DNA of 42,582 bases from Bacillus sp. (in: firmicutes) (GCA_031177865.1 JAPSKD010000007.1:15141-57722), one strand, 5' to 3'. Numbered from the stretch's first letter, positions 1-7,904 are shown. Made by a program: numbers and translations. The notes: generated from the sequence alone by a model not told the origin.

Positions 1-23
1 TTTCTGATTTTTTGATTAGACAT
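1..23 (-). CDS. PD-(D/E)XK-like nuclease paralogue, N-terminal fragment (cut by window edge)
   Basis: Positions 1-23 are identical to 691-713, the start of the complete nuclease gene, so a further gene copy begins at position 23 and runs leftwards out of the window. Its upstream region, including the AGGGGG-type ribosome binding site, is duplicated too. Only about seven codons are visible, so the integrity of this copy is unknown. Confidence 0.7.
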
Positions 24-310
24 CTGTACCCCCTCCTTTAGTTAATAGTTACATAATATGGAACATGACTTCAATTACTCATTCCAGTACCTCCCCTCCC
101 TTAAGAATCCAATTAATAATTCAAGTTTCGAATAAGTATATATTTAATAATATAATTAATTATATATTTTTATATACAATTTATATAATTAATTATATAA
201 TTTGGTGTATAATCATACCTGATTTGTGATTCACTGCTAAGAACAATAATCCATTGGTGGATCACAAGTGATAAATAACCCACTTGTGACACACTTCGTA
301 ACCATCATTT
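1..310. repeat. Direct repeat copy A (unit 690 bp)
   Basis: Bases 1-310 recur at 691-1000 with a constant offset of 690 and only scattered substitutions. The repeat holds the start codon of the nuclease gene on the minus strand, its upstream region, an AT-rich stretch (about 125-220), and the 3' end of the next gene copy with its TCACAAGTGA palindromes. The arrangement is a tandem duplication of a gene-sized unit that continues past the left edge. Confidence 0.93.
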
Positions 311-713
311 TTGGATCGAATGAAGATTTTAGGTTTTTATCGTACCTAATCTTGTCATAAGCTTTTAAAGTATCCTTAATCTGCTTGATAACTCCCTGGA
401 TGTTGTATTTCATCTCTTCAGTATTAAATCGAAGATTATCATCAATCCCTTGATTCTTCACCCATAGATCTCTCTTTAAGTCCCGCTCCTTCGCATTTTT
501 CGATGAATGATATGTATTTCCGTCACATTCGACAGCAATCTTACAAAACTCCCCATATACTAAAAAATCAAGGACATATTTATAATTCCACTTGTCTTCT
601 TTCGCATTGAGCAGCGTAAATTGTGCTTTATACTTAATGCCTTCTTTATCAAGTGCCTCCTGCATCTTCTCTTCTAGTGGACTATTTTCATTTCTGATTT
701 TTTGATTAGACAT
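237..713 (-). CDS. Small PD-(D/E)XK (DUF559/Vsr-like) nuclease
   Basis: This 158-residue protein has the layout of DUF559/Vsr-like endonucleases. An N-terminal acidic helix (SPLEEKMQEAL) is followed by a beta-strand ending in the acidic residue of VLDFLV, then AVECDG, where the Glu and Asp match the family's E-x-D-G metal-binding strand, then YH and an RDL-x-RD helix. It probably binds or cleaves DNA, but its substrate is unknown. The gene lies in a 690-bp tandem unit: another copy starts at position 23 and a truncated remnant lies at 927-1000. The last 16 or so codons (VTSGLFITCD region) are made of the TCACAAGTGA palindromes found upstream of the next gene, so the C-terminus may have been acquired by fusion into operator DNA. 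The start has a good ribosome binding site (AGGGGG) just upstream. Confidence 0.72.
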   Translation of the reverse strand: MSNQKIRNENSPLEEKMQEALDKEGIKYKAQFTLLNAKEDKWNYKYVLDFLVYGEFCKIAVECDGNTYHSSKNAKERDLKRDLWVKNQGIDDNLRFNTEEMKYNIQGVIKQIKDTLKAYDKIRYDKNLKSSFDPKMMVTKCVTSGLFITCDPPMDYCS

Positions 714-1000
714 CTGTACCCCCTCCTTTAGTTAATAGTTACATAATATGGAACATGACTTCAATTACTCATTCCAGTACCTCCCCTCCCTTAAGAATCC
801 AATTAATAATTCAAGTTCTGAATAAGTATATATTTAATTATATAATTGATTATATATTTTTATATACAATTTATATATTTAATTATATAATTTGGTATAC
901 AATCATACCTGATTTGTGAATCACTGCTAAGAACAATAACCCATTGATGGATCACAAGTGATAAATAACCCACTTGTGACACACTTCGTAACCATCATTT
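691..1000. repeat. Direct repeat copy B (unit 690 bp)
   Basis: This is the second copy of the 1-310 repeat. Homology stops abruptly at 1000: copy A continues into nuclease coding sequence at 311, whereas copy B continues into unrelated palindrome-rich DNA. That marks the right boundary of the tandem array. Confidence 0.93.
927..1000 (-). pseudogene. 3' remnant of a third nuclease copy
   Basis: This stretch matches the last 24 codons and stop of the intact nuclease gene (237-310), with two residue changes near the end (PPMD becomes PSMG). Upstream of 1000 (minus sense) the nuclease sequence is absent, so there is no start or catalytic core. It is the right-hand scar of the tandem array. Confidence 0.75.
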
Positions 1001-1372
1001 ATTCAAAATACGTCACAAGTGATTCCTTGGTTGGGTATTAGAAATTAAAAGGTGTGAGTCACTCGTTTTGTGTAAATCACAAATGAAAACAATGTGAACC
1101 ATCATAAATGAATAACCAACCACATGTAGACTATAAAATAAATGTTGAGAAGTTTAACATGTGAATCATTTATGGTGAGTGAATCACAGGTGAAAAATAA
1201 AGGATTAATCTTTACTGGCTAAAGCTACTATACGCAATCTATTAACCATAAACTTTTTTTGATGTAATGAAATTGCTAGAAATTGCATGTAGAATGTTTT
1301 ACTATATTAATAGATGTGATGATTCATTGATGAAGTGGGATCCACAAGTGATTCAGAAGGGGGGCATCGGAA

Positions 1373-2092
1373 GTGGAGAAAGACTGGTGGCAAATCACTG
1401 AATTTGCAGAGGAAATCTCAAAGACATTACAACAAAAATTTAACGATCCTAAAGCAGGTGTTCATTACAATACAGTAGATAAGTGGTTTAAAGCCCTGGA
1501 AGCGAAAAGAATTCATTATATACATCGAGCAGCAGGGGAAAAGGTATATGATAAACAAGATTTATACATAGGCTGTTTTATTGCTGAGGCTCGGAGGGAT
1601 AATAGATACCGATTAGATGTAATCTATGAAAATATTCCGAAGAACTTAGAAGTACGTCCTTTTCCAGAAGAATTTAAAGATGAAACTAGCGTTTCTCTAG
1701 ATGAAAGTCTTATACAGAGAAGAATCACGGAAGGACTCAATAAATATTTGGCCCAAGAGTTTAGTGTTTATGAAGAAAAGATGCAATTACAAATTAGCAA
1801 AATGGTTTCGGAAGGTGTTCGGAATAGTGTTGAACAATTGCTCCCAGCTCCTATAAGCAAAGAAGAGGAGAGAGCTAAGCGAATGGACGACACTATTACA
1901 CGCATGAGGGTTGAAATGCAGCTAGAAGATCTTGCGATTCAAGCTTGGGAAAAACTTCCTGAAAGTGAAAGGACGAGAAAAGCAGGTCTTTTTAGAAGAG
2001 AAGAGGACTTGATCAAAAGAGACAAGTTCATTCGAAGTTTTAAAAAAGATAATTTAAATAGAGTTTTGGAAGAGGCATATAGTCTTGAATAA
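1373..2092 (+). CDS. MerR/RacA-like DNA-binding protein with C-terminal coiled coil
   Basis: The N-terminal 75 residues look like a MerR-type winged helix (WWQITEFAEEI, then VHYNTVDKWFKALE as the recognition helix, then a wing leading to VYDKQDL). The rest is highly charged and helical, with coiled-coil character between about residues 110 and 230. This two-part layout resembles RacA and other MerR-like chromosome or plasmid anchoring proteins. GTG is the start, preceded by AAGGGGGG. The region upstream is full of TCACAAGTGA palindromes, so autoregulation or a role in plasmid segregation is likely; no partner ATPase is adjacent. A 32-codon membrane peptide follows 54 bases downstream, ahead of a shared terminator. 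The function is inferred; the winged-helix call is moderately sure. Confidence 0.6.
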   Translation: MEKDWWQITEFAEEISKTLQQKFNDPKAGVHYNTVDKWFKALEAKRIHYIHRAAGEKVYDKQDLYIGCFIAEARRDNRYRLDVIYENIPKNLEVRPFPEEFKDETSVSLDESLIQRRITEGLNKYLAQEFSVYEEKMQLQISKMVSEGVRNSVEQLLPAPISKEEERAKRMDDTITRMRVEMQLEDLAIQAWEKLPESERTRKAGLFRREEDLIKRDKFIRSFKKDNLNRVLEEAYSLE

Positions 2093-2146
2093 AACCAGAG
2101 CTATTAATAAAGGTGGATCCTTTATTGAGACCAGGAGGGGATATAG

Positions 2147-2245
2147 ATGTTAACTACAAAACATGTATCTAAACTCGGAAGCGTTTTAATCGGATTAGCG
2201 TTGATAAATACTATTGCTTTTATGGTAATTCAACTAATTAAATAA
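2147..2245 (+). CDS. 32-residue single-pass membrane peptide
   Basis: ATG follows a very strong AGGAGGGG site by 7 bases. The peptide has a short basic start (MLTTKHVSK) and then one hydrophobic segment running to the C-terminus (about residues 10-31), with no charged residue inside it. It sits between the MerR/RacA-like gene and an intrinsic terminator, so it is probably co-transcribed with that gene. It could be a membrane anchor, a regulator or a small toxin. I do not recognise a family. Confidence 0.6.
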   Translation: MLTTKHVSKLGSVLIGLALINTIAFMVIQLIK

Positions 2246-2252
2246 TTTCTTT

Positions 2253-2292
2253 AATCCTCTATATCAATTTAAGATATAGGGGATTTTTTTTT
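2253..2292 (+). terminator. Intrinsic terminator after the 32-residue peptide gene
   Basis: An inverted repeat (AATCCTCTATATC / AGATATAGGGGATT) is directly followed by a run of eight or nine T. Confidence 0.85.
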
Positions 2293-2365
2293 GGCAGAAA
2301 ATATAATTAAAACTTGTATTTCTCTGGTTTTAACCCTTTTAGCTGCTAGTGGGTTAGGGGATTAT

Positions 2366-2403
2366 CCAAAAAGACCCTTATGTATTTTTTTACACAAGGG
2401 TTT
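2366..2403 (-). terminator. Intrinsic terminator, minus strand
   Basis: Read on the minus strand, AAACCCTTGTGTA pairs with TACATAAGGGTCT across an A-rich loop, followed by TTTTT. It is the first good terminator downstream of the minus-strand HTH gene at 2663-4306. Confidence 0.6.
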
Positions 2404-2662
2404 CTGATAATACAAAATAAAAACCAAGCAGTAAGATGAAAAAAGTCCTGGTTCAAAGGGGAAAGGATTAGATTTATGACAGCCAATACTTTTAAGTAAT
2501 GGAGCATTAAGTTATCCGGAAGCTGAGACCTGAAGAGTTTCAAGGCGATAACTACTCGAATCGAAAAAGAAGAAGCTCTCATTAGCCGAGAGCTTAGTCC
2601 TTATTAAAGAAATACAAGAACCCTTTACATGACTTTTTTGGGCGGTTCCAGTGATGTTAATT
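2404..2662. other. Non-coding stretch downstream of the HTH gene
   Basis: No supported gene. A perfect 8-bp inverted repeat (AAGCTCTC / GAGAGCTT, 2573-2595) without a T-run is the only structure seen. The minus-strand open frame across 2346-2582 lacks a ribosome binding site and looks accidental. Confidence 0.5.
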
Positions 2663-4306
2663 CTACATTTTTTGGTTCAACCATAATTTCATTTTTTTCA
2701 TATTCTCTTCAGTAGGGGACATAATTTTCCCATTTTCAAATCTTGATATGGTTGTATGTGAAATACCAATTTCTTTTGCAACTGCTGATAATTTCATCCC
2801 CCGCGAAATTCTCATATTCTTCATGTTCTCAGGAGTAACCTCTAAAGCCGTTTCAATAGTAGCAGCAACTTCGCTATCGGTCATATTTTTCAATAGAGCA
2901 ACATAATCCATTTCATCGCTCTTTTGCTCATCAATTTCAAGAGCAAATACTTTCTTACTTCTATTTTGTAAAGTAATTTCCGTAGGTGGGACTATCTGGA
3001 CTTTTGCATTAATCCAATGATCTTCAAACCATCTGGTGTCTTTTTCTACCATAGATTCCTCAAAATCCAGGTAAGTCCATTCTTTAATGATTCCATCCTG
3101 TTCAAGAGTTTCTAAGATATTTTCAAATTGAGTTTTAATTCTTGAACCGTACCGAGCAGTTTCTTTAATACCCATTACATTTAAGAGACCTTTATCCCCA
3201 CCAACGCTGTATGGTCGATAGTAGTCGGCTCCTTTTTGACGGATCCTCCATTGCCAGGATAAATAACGCGCTAAACGTTTGTGGTACTTTTGTTTAACAG
3301 GGTTATATTGCAATGTCTTTAAAGCTAATAATCCGCTGCTTTTCTTGGAACCAAACAAAAAATTCCCCAACAGGTCACCAGGCCTTATTTTACATTCATA
3401 AATACCAACCGGTTCGGAACCTCTATATGCTACCGTCACACTATCCAAAACAAAGAGGGGATTAAACTGTACCTGGTCAAGTTCATCTATCTCATTACTG
3501 TCTGCATCAACAAATTTAAGCTTGTCCCGCTCAATTCTAATCCAGATAGTTGTTAATGCAGCAAGTCGCTTCATGATTTCATCTCGTTCTTTTTTTCGAT
3601 ACCCTGTTTGATAGCCATCTAAATTTTTTCTACCCTGTACCTGTCTTAAGTTTAAGGCATCATCTGTATGAAAATTTATCATTTGATCTTTATTCGTAGC
3701 TTGTTTCATCCATAGGATAGAAATGATATCAAATATGTCAGCTGTTAAATCATCCATTGAGGTGATAGCTTGAGCAGTTAGGTTTTTCCATTGCTCAATT
3801 TCTCCTGTTGATAATAATTGAGGGGCATTTCCTTCTGATCTAACTTGTGCGGTAGCCTTCAATGCTTTTTCTTGGATTAGGGCAGTAGGGAAGTCTGTAT
3901 CGATTTCGAATTCGTTTTTACTGATTGTATCCCTTAACTTGTGAAAGAGAAGGGCAGACCCAGATTCAATAAAACTTTGATTGAGCAGTTCAGTGACAAT
4001 ATCATGCCGGTCCAAAGAGGAGTGATTCTGTTCTATATTTATATATGGAATTACAAACTCTCTAATGTCCTGACTATATGTATGTATCCATTCCTCAATA
4101 TCTTGTAAATTCAGCATATGTTCACTGGCTAATCGATTTATTATGACCAAGAATGCTTTTAGCGACTGACAAGGCTGAAATTCACCTAAATTTGGCTCGC
4201 TTAACTTTTCGATATCCTCTTTCCATGAGGCAATTAATTCTGGAAAGTCAGGAAATGTATCCATAGCAAATTCATTAAATTTGCGATGTATCTCATTTTC
4301 AATCAT
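2663..4306 (-). CDS. Large protein with C-terminal XRE helix-turn-helix, beside the iterons
   Basis: This is a 547-residue protein. Its last 55 residues are a classical Cro/CI-type helix-turn-helix (KLSAVAKEIGISHTTISRFE). The first 490 residues are mixed alpha/beta and match no family I can name. A central block with DGYQTGYRKKERDEIMKRL and an aromatic basic stretch (RYLSWQWRIRQ) recalls winged-helix replication initiators, but this is only a resemblance. I chose ATG at 4306 over an upstream GTG because AAAGGAAG lies at the right distance. The gene is transcribed away from the iteron array (4414-5202), opposite to the gene at 5388. It is therefore a candidate initiator or iteron-binding regulator of the replicon. 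Confidence 0.6.
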   Translation of the reverse strand: MIENEIHRKFNEFAMDTFPDFPELIASWKEDIEKLSEPNLGEFQPCQSLKAFLVIINRLASEHMLNLQDIEEWIHTYSQDIREFVIPYINIEQNHSSLDRHDIVTELLNQSFIESGSALLFHKLRDTISKNEFEIDTDFPTALIQEKALKATAQVRSEGNAPQLLSTGEIEQWKNLTAQAITSMDDLTADIFDIISILWMKQATNKDQMINFHTDDALNLRQVQGRKNLDGYQTGYRKKERDEIMKRLAALTTIWIRIERDKLKFVDADSNEIDELDQVQFNPLFVLDSVTVAYRGSEPVGIYECKIRPGDLLGNFLFGSKKSSGLLALKTLQYNPVKQKYHKRLARYLSWQWRIRQKGADYYRPYSVGGDKGLLNVMGIKETARYGSRIKTQFENILETLEQDGIIKEWTYLDFEESMVEKDTRWFEDHWINAKVQIVPPTEITLQNRSKKVFALEIDEQKSDEMDYVALLKNMTDSEVAATIETALEVTPENMKNMRISRGMKLSAVAKEIGISHTTISRFENGKIMSPTEENMKKMKLWLNQKM

Positions 4307-4413
4307 GTTCCTCTTCCTTTCCGTTAGCACTCTACTATATTATCAATATATTTATGAAGTAACAGGCATGTCAATAAAGGCATGGTGCACAAATTTATCC
4401 ATTTCATAAAATG

Positions 4414-5202
4414 TTTGACGCTTGCCTTCACAAATACTTTGTAATTGTAAGTCTTATGTGGGTTTTTACATGCACAAATCCATAATTATTTGACGCTTGC
4501 CTTCACAAGCATGCACAAAATTTTTTTTAGCATGGTATTAGTATCTTAAATAGAAGGGGTACCTGTTGACGATTCCCTAGTTCACATAGGTATCTTTACC
4601 ATGCACAAGATGCACATTTATGACGTTTGCTTTCACACACATGCACAAACTGGATTATTTTTGAATATTCGTCTTGCCAATGTCGCTTTTTTCTTATTCT
4701 AAGAGTGTCTAAATACATAACATTATTAATTCCTTGTGCACATTCTTGTGCATATAGGCTCATTTTTGACGTTTACTTTCACAACTATGCACATAATGGT
4801 TTTTATTTCCATTTCCAACCCGTAACCCCTAGATGCTTATTATATAGTCCACGTTGTTTTGTGCATATGGAATGATTTTTGACGCTACCCTTCACAGCAA
4901 TGCACAAATAGGAATATATTTGAAATAGCTATGCACAAATTTGTGCTTTTTTGACGTCTGGTTTCACATCTATGCACAAAAATAACAGTAAACGTCAAAT
5001 TTTTTATCAATTTGACGTTTGCTCTCACAGGTACATGCACAAAAAATTGTGCATGAAACGATGGTAATACCCCCGTAATTACAATTAACATCCACAAGCC
5101 CTTGATTATATTGCATTTAACCAGTGCACAAAAAATTATTTTTTGACGTTTGCTCTCACATCCATATTGAATCTATTGTTTTTTTTGACGGTTGATGTCA
5201 CA
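4414..5202. repeat. Array of about ten iterons; candidate replication origin
   Basis: Directly repeated cores like TTTGACGTTTGCTTTCACA begin near 4414, 4489, 4565, 4619, 4763, 4876, 4949, 5011, 5140 and 5183, all in the same orientation. Most are followed after a few bases by ATGCACAAA, and extra TGCACA copies lie between them. An inverted core half (AAACGTCAAA) occurs at about 4990-5000. The array fills most of the gap between two divergent genes whose products look DNA-binding or initiator-like. That arrangement is typical of iteron-controlled plasmid origins. The open frames that cross the array are repeat artefacts, not genes. Confidence 0.85.
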
Positions 5203-5289
5203 CAAAAAAATTAGAAATTTTTTTTGAAGCCAAGCATGATAAGGCTTTGAGGTCGATGCACAAAATAATAAATCTCCTAATTAAAGGGC

Positions 5290-5320
5290 TTACTTTTTTA
5301 AACTCTCCATTTGCTATAAT
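5290..5320 (+). promoter_or_regulatory. Promoter of the putative initiator gene
   Basis: TATAAT (5315-5320) is preceded by TGC, giving an extended -10; a poor -35 (TTACTT) lies at 5290. It follows directly after the last iteron, so iteron binding could repress it. Confidence 0.6.
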
Positions 5321-5387
5321 GCATTTTAGATTAATAGGTGAAAAAGAATGACCTACTGATTAAAGAATGGAAGGGGGATCTTTGAAC

Positions 5388-6500
5388 ATGCAAAAAGTAA
5401 AGATTGATGGATTTAAAATGCACCAATCCTTATTAAAGGAGTTCTATCTTCTGCGCGATCAATCATTTGAGCGACCACCGGCTTCTGCTTACGTCGTTTA
5501 CTTAACTATGCTTAAGCAGCTGGATGCTGAAAAGAACCAAAGAGGCATTTTAAAAGAGTATAATCTTTCCTTTTGGTCAAAGAAGCTAAAAATACCTTAT
5601 TCCTCTCTTTATTCAGGGAAACTATACCTTGAAAAACACTTTTTTGTAAGAGAAGAAATCCAAAATGGTATTTCTGTACTGGTCTTACAAGATATAGAAA
5701 AATATAATAATCCTGGCATGGAGAAGGGGCAGCTCAATTACCTTCTCATTCCACATACACTCTTTGAAACCAATATCCTGGCGGAGCTAGTACGTACATC
5801 CAATCCAGAAGCAATAGAGCTAATGTTTTCTCTTTTTAATCAGTTTCGTACAGCTATGTCTAAAAAAGAAACGATTTACCTTCAAGAACTTCGCCAATCC
5901 CGAAATATGTCAACCTTAAAAATACAACTAAATAAAAATGCAAAAAGGGTCAGAGAGGTTATCAGCTTGCTTGAGCCATTATTTAATATTGAATTTGAGG
6001 GGCTGCAATTTAGAGGGAATCAAGTTTGGGTTCGAAAGATATGGATCACCTTAAAAGAGGAATGTGTGAAGGAACAAAGTGCCGAAGAATTTAAAGTTGA
6101 CCATCTAACTGCTATTCTATCGCACGAGTTAACCTATTTCCTTGATGGTCTTAATATTAAGTATAAGCCACGGGATCAGTTTGATATTATGGTGTCATTT
6201 AAACAAGAGGTCTACGACCAGTTGAAAATGATAAAAGACCACCAAGACTTTAAACTAAAGCGGACACTTAAGCATTATTTTATTCAATGCATGGATAACA
6301 TTGGATCATACATACATAAGCAAAGACAAATACGCAAAAATTTCAGGATACATTCACTGGGAGCCATATTTAGAAAATCCTTCCGGAATGACTTTATATC
6401 TTTATTGAAAAAAATACCTTATGAGTACTTACATGATGCTAAGGTAGATTATTATAAAGAATACGGTACTGTTCCAAATTTTGCGAAATTTAATATATAA
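5388..6500 (+). CDS. Putative plasmid replication initiator (winged-helix-like)
   Basis: A 370-residue basic protein directly downstream of the iteron array. Residues about 25-110 (AYVVYLTMLKQL ... FWSKKLKIPYSSLYSGKLYLEK) read like a winged-helix domain of the RepA/DnaD type. A second helix-rich module (ELMFSLFNQFRTAMSK ... STLKIQLNKNAKRVREVISLLEPLF) could be a second winged helix, as in iteron-binding Rep proteins. The C-terminal third is basic and helical. ATG at 5388 is 10 bases after AAGGGGG; TTG at 5382 is an alternative. Position and fold suggest replication initiation, but I do not recognise a specific Rep family. A terminator follows immediately. Confidence 0.55.
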   Translation: MQKVKIDGFKMHQSLLKEFYLLRDQSFERPPASAYVVYLTMLKQLDAEKNQRGILKEYNLSFWSKKLKIPYSSLYSGKLYLEKHFFVREEIQNGISVLVLQDIEKYNNPGMEKGQLNYLLIPHTLFETNILAELVRTSNPEAIELMFSLFNQFRTAMSKKETIYLQELRQSRNMSTLKIQLNKNAKRVREVISLLEPLFNIEFEGLQFRGNQVWVRKIWITLKEECVKEQSAEEFKVDHLTAILSHELTYFLDGLNIKYKPRDQFDIMVSFKQEVYDQLKMIKDHQDFKLKRTLKHYFIQCMDNIGSYIHKQRQIRKNFRIHSLGAIFRKSFRNDFISLLKKIPYEYLHDAKVDYYKEYGTVPNFAKFNI

Positions 6501-6502
6501 CC

Positions 6503-6537
6503 GCCTTGTAAAAAAATACAGTTTTTACAGGGCTTTT
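6503..6537 (+). terminator. Terminator of the putative initiator gene
   Basis: GCCTTGTAAAAA pairs with TTTTTACAGGGC and is followed by TTTT, starting just after the stop codon. Confidence 0.8.
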
Positions 6538-7022
6538 CGTCTTTCTTCTATTATTTTTATATCATCATTTTGAGATAAAAGTTGCAGCCTTCATAAAGGA
6601 TGCTTTATTTTTTTATGTAAAAGTATTCGAAAGTTTTCCTGTGAATATGTTAATACTTCAAATTAAAGCTTGTTAAATATTGAATATTCTAATGTAAAAC
6701 GTGTGTATATGTGAAAAGTTTATTCGCCTTGTTGTGAAAATCTTAATTGTACGATGTTCACACTCTATTAATATCAGCCAATCCCTTGGTAAATATAAGC
6801 TCACAGTCATTTAATTTTTTGAGCTTATTATTACTGTATTTTTATTTCTATCTGTATTCTTTATTACTATATGTGTTCTTTATCTTTATATGTTTTCTTA
6901 ACAAATAATTGACTTAAAAGATATTAATATTTTATTAATGGTTTTAAATAAGCCTCTATGTCTCTTAATGCTTTTATGAAGGGTGTCTGCTAAAATAAAG
7001 AAAAAAGGAAGGGGGGAACTCC
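6538..7022. other. Gene-free AT-rich region before the recombinase-like gene
   Basis: No coding frame is supported. It contains a small hairpin with a T-run (about 6593-6616), an inverted repeat AAGCTCA/TGAGCTT (about 6797-6827) and a short 19-bp direct repeat listed separately. Confidence 0.5.
6849..6901. repeat. 19-bp period direct repeat
   Basis: Units beginning TATCTGTATTCTTTATTAC (6849), TATATGTGTTCTTTATCTT (6868) and TATATGTTTTCTTA (6887) recur with an exact 19-bp period. A weaker unit may precede them at about 6830. The array lies 120 bases upstream of a recombinase-fold gene and might be a binding site. Confidence 0.6.
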
Positions 7023-7904
7023 ATGCCTTATGGTTATGAACAGTATCGACTTGCTAAAGGGATTAGTCCAAAAACTACATATGTAGAAGTCAGGGTCATA
7101 CGTGAATTACTGGCTTATGTTAGTCATAAATATAAAAAACACCTTGAGCCAAGAGAAATTAAACCGATTGATATACGAGAATTTCTTATTCAGCAGAAGC
7201 AGCAAAACAACTTGAAAGATGCTACTTTGAACCGCAAGCTTATTACCATACGAAATTGGTTTGATTATTTATGGAATATCGACAAAATTGAAGTTGATTT
7301 CATGCCAAAATTTAAAATGCCTGAGAAGCTAGATAAGTCAAAAGCAAAAATAGAAGTGAACTATGAATTTTTCTTATCAAAGAAGAGTGATGTTTTGCAA
7401 TCCTCTAAAGTACAATTATATGCAAAAGCACTCTTTCTCTTTTATTTAAAAGGGGTTAGGGTAAGAGATATTGTTAATATTAGCCTTGACTATATTCAAG
7501 ACCATGAAGATCACCTCATAGTAAAAATCCCTAAAAAGAATGGCCATATACAACAAGTACAATTTGAAGAAGATGAAATGGGCATTATCTTAGAATGTAT
7601 GGAGAGAGCTATTTTCCGAGGAACCCCTTATCTGCTTTCATCTAAGGTGAATAGTGAATATATTCCTTTACAGTTGGGTTCTTTTAAAGACTATCTAAAC
7701 TCCTTAAAGGAATTTCTTGGAGTGCCTATCCGTTCAGAACAAATTCGATTAGCCTATGTTCATTATCTATATACAAAAAAGATGCTTAAAGTGGAGGACC
7801 TCCAAGACGTTTTAGGAGGAAACCTACCCAGTGTTTCGACTACATTAAAAGAAGCCCTTGAACGTGTAGAAAATATAGAATATAATAAACAGCAAGTAAA
7901 TTAA
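7023..7904 (+). CDS. Tyrosine-recombinase-fold protein lacking key catalytic residues
   Basis: The 293 residues have the phage-integrase layout: an N-terminal SAM-like core-binding domain (about 1-95, LAKGISPKTTYVEVRVI ... NRKLITIRNWFDYL) and a C-terminal catalytic-like domain. Arg146 in GVRVRDIVNISLDY fits catalytic Arg I, and Arg242 in RSEQIR fits Arg II. In the usual HxxR motif the His is Glu239. The LGH motif reads LGG (Gly266), and the nucleophilic Tyr after STT is replaced by Glu277. It therefore probably binds DNA without cutting it, unless the fold differs from what I assume. A strong AAGGAAGGGGGG site precedes ATG. The promoter for the next operon lies inside its last codons. Confidence 0.65.
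   Translation: MPYGYEQYRLAKGISPKTTYVEVRVIRELLAYVSHKYKKHLEPREIKPIDIREFLIQQKQQNNLKDATLNRKLITIRNWFDYLWNIDKIEVDFMPKFKMPEKLDKSKAKIEVNYEFFLSKKSDVLQSSKVQLYAKALFLFYLKGVRVRDIVNISLDYIQDHEDHLIVKIPKKNGHIQQVQFEEDEMGIILECMERAIFRGTPYLLSSKVNSEYIPLQLGSFKDYLNSLKEFLGVPIRSEQIRLAYVHYLYTKKMLKVEDLQDVLGGNLPSVSTTLKEALERVENIEYNKQQVN
7858..7886 (+). promoter_or_regulatory. Promoter of the 8.0-10.2 kb operon
   Basis: TTGAAC, 17-base spacer, TATAAT, located inside the 3' end of the recombinase-like gene. The transcript would start near 7893 and run into the attenuator at 7938-7994. Confidence 0.75.

Larger units (their letters stand above)
262..1351. repeat. TCACAAGTGA palindrome family (operator or centromere-like)
   Basis: Matches or near matches to TCACAAGTGA lie at 262-271, 281-290 (inverted), 952-961, 971-980 (inverted), 1013-1022, 1077-1086 (TCACAAATGA), 1184-1193 (TCACAGGTGA) and 1343-1351. 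Between 1001 and 1372 there is no gene, and half-sites (GTGA, TCAC) are dense. The last copy sits about 20 bases before the GTG start of the MerR/RacA-like gene, so this is probably the binding region of that protein: an operator, a partition site, or both. Confidence 0.7.

Noticed and set aside
1-1000. Mobile element (IS or transposon) flanked by direct repeats
   Set aside because: The 310-bp repeats are parts of a tandem 690-bp unit; no transposase or terminal inverted repeats are present.
2346-2582. 78-codon minus-strand frame downstream of the HTH gene
   Set aside because: No ribosome binding site, it overlaps a terminator hairpin, and its composition is unlike a real protein.
4627-5097. 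Two open frames (82 and 70 codons) inside the iteron array
   Set aside because: They are translations of the iterons, Cys/Phe-rich by repeat composition, without ribosome sites.
4414-5202. CRISPR array
   Set aside because: Repeat cores are degenerate, spacing is irregular (about 43-144 bases), the second motif lies in the gaps, and no cas genes are present; iterons explain it better.
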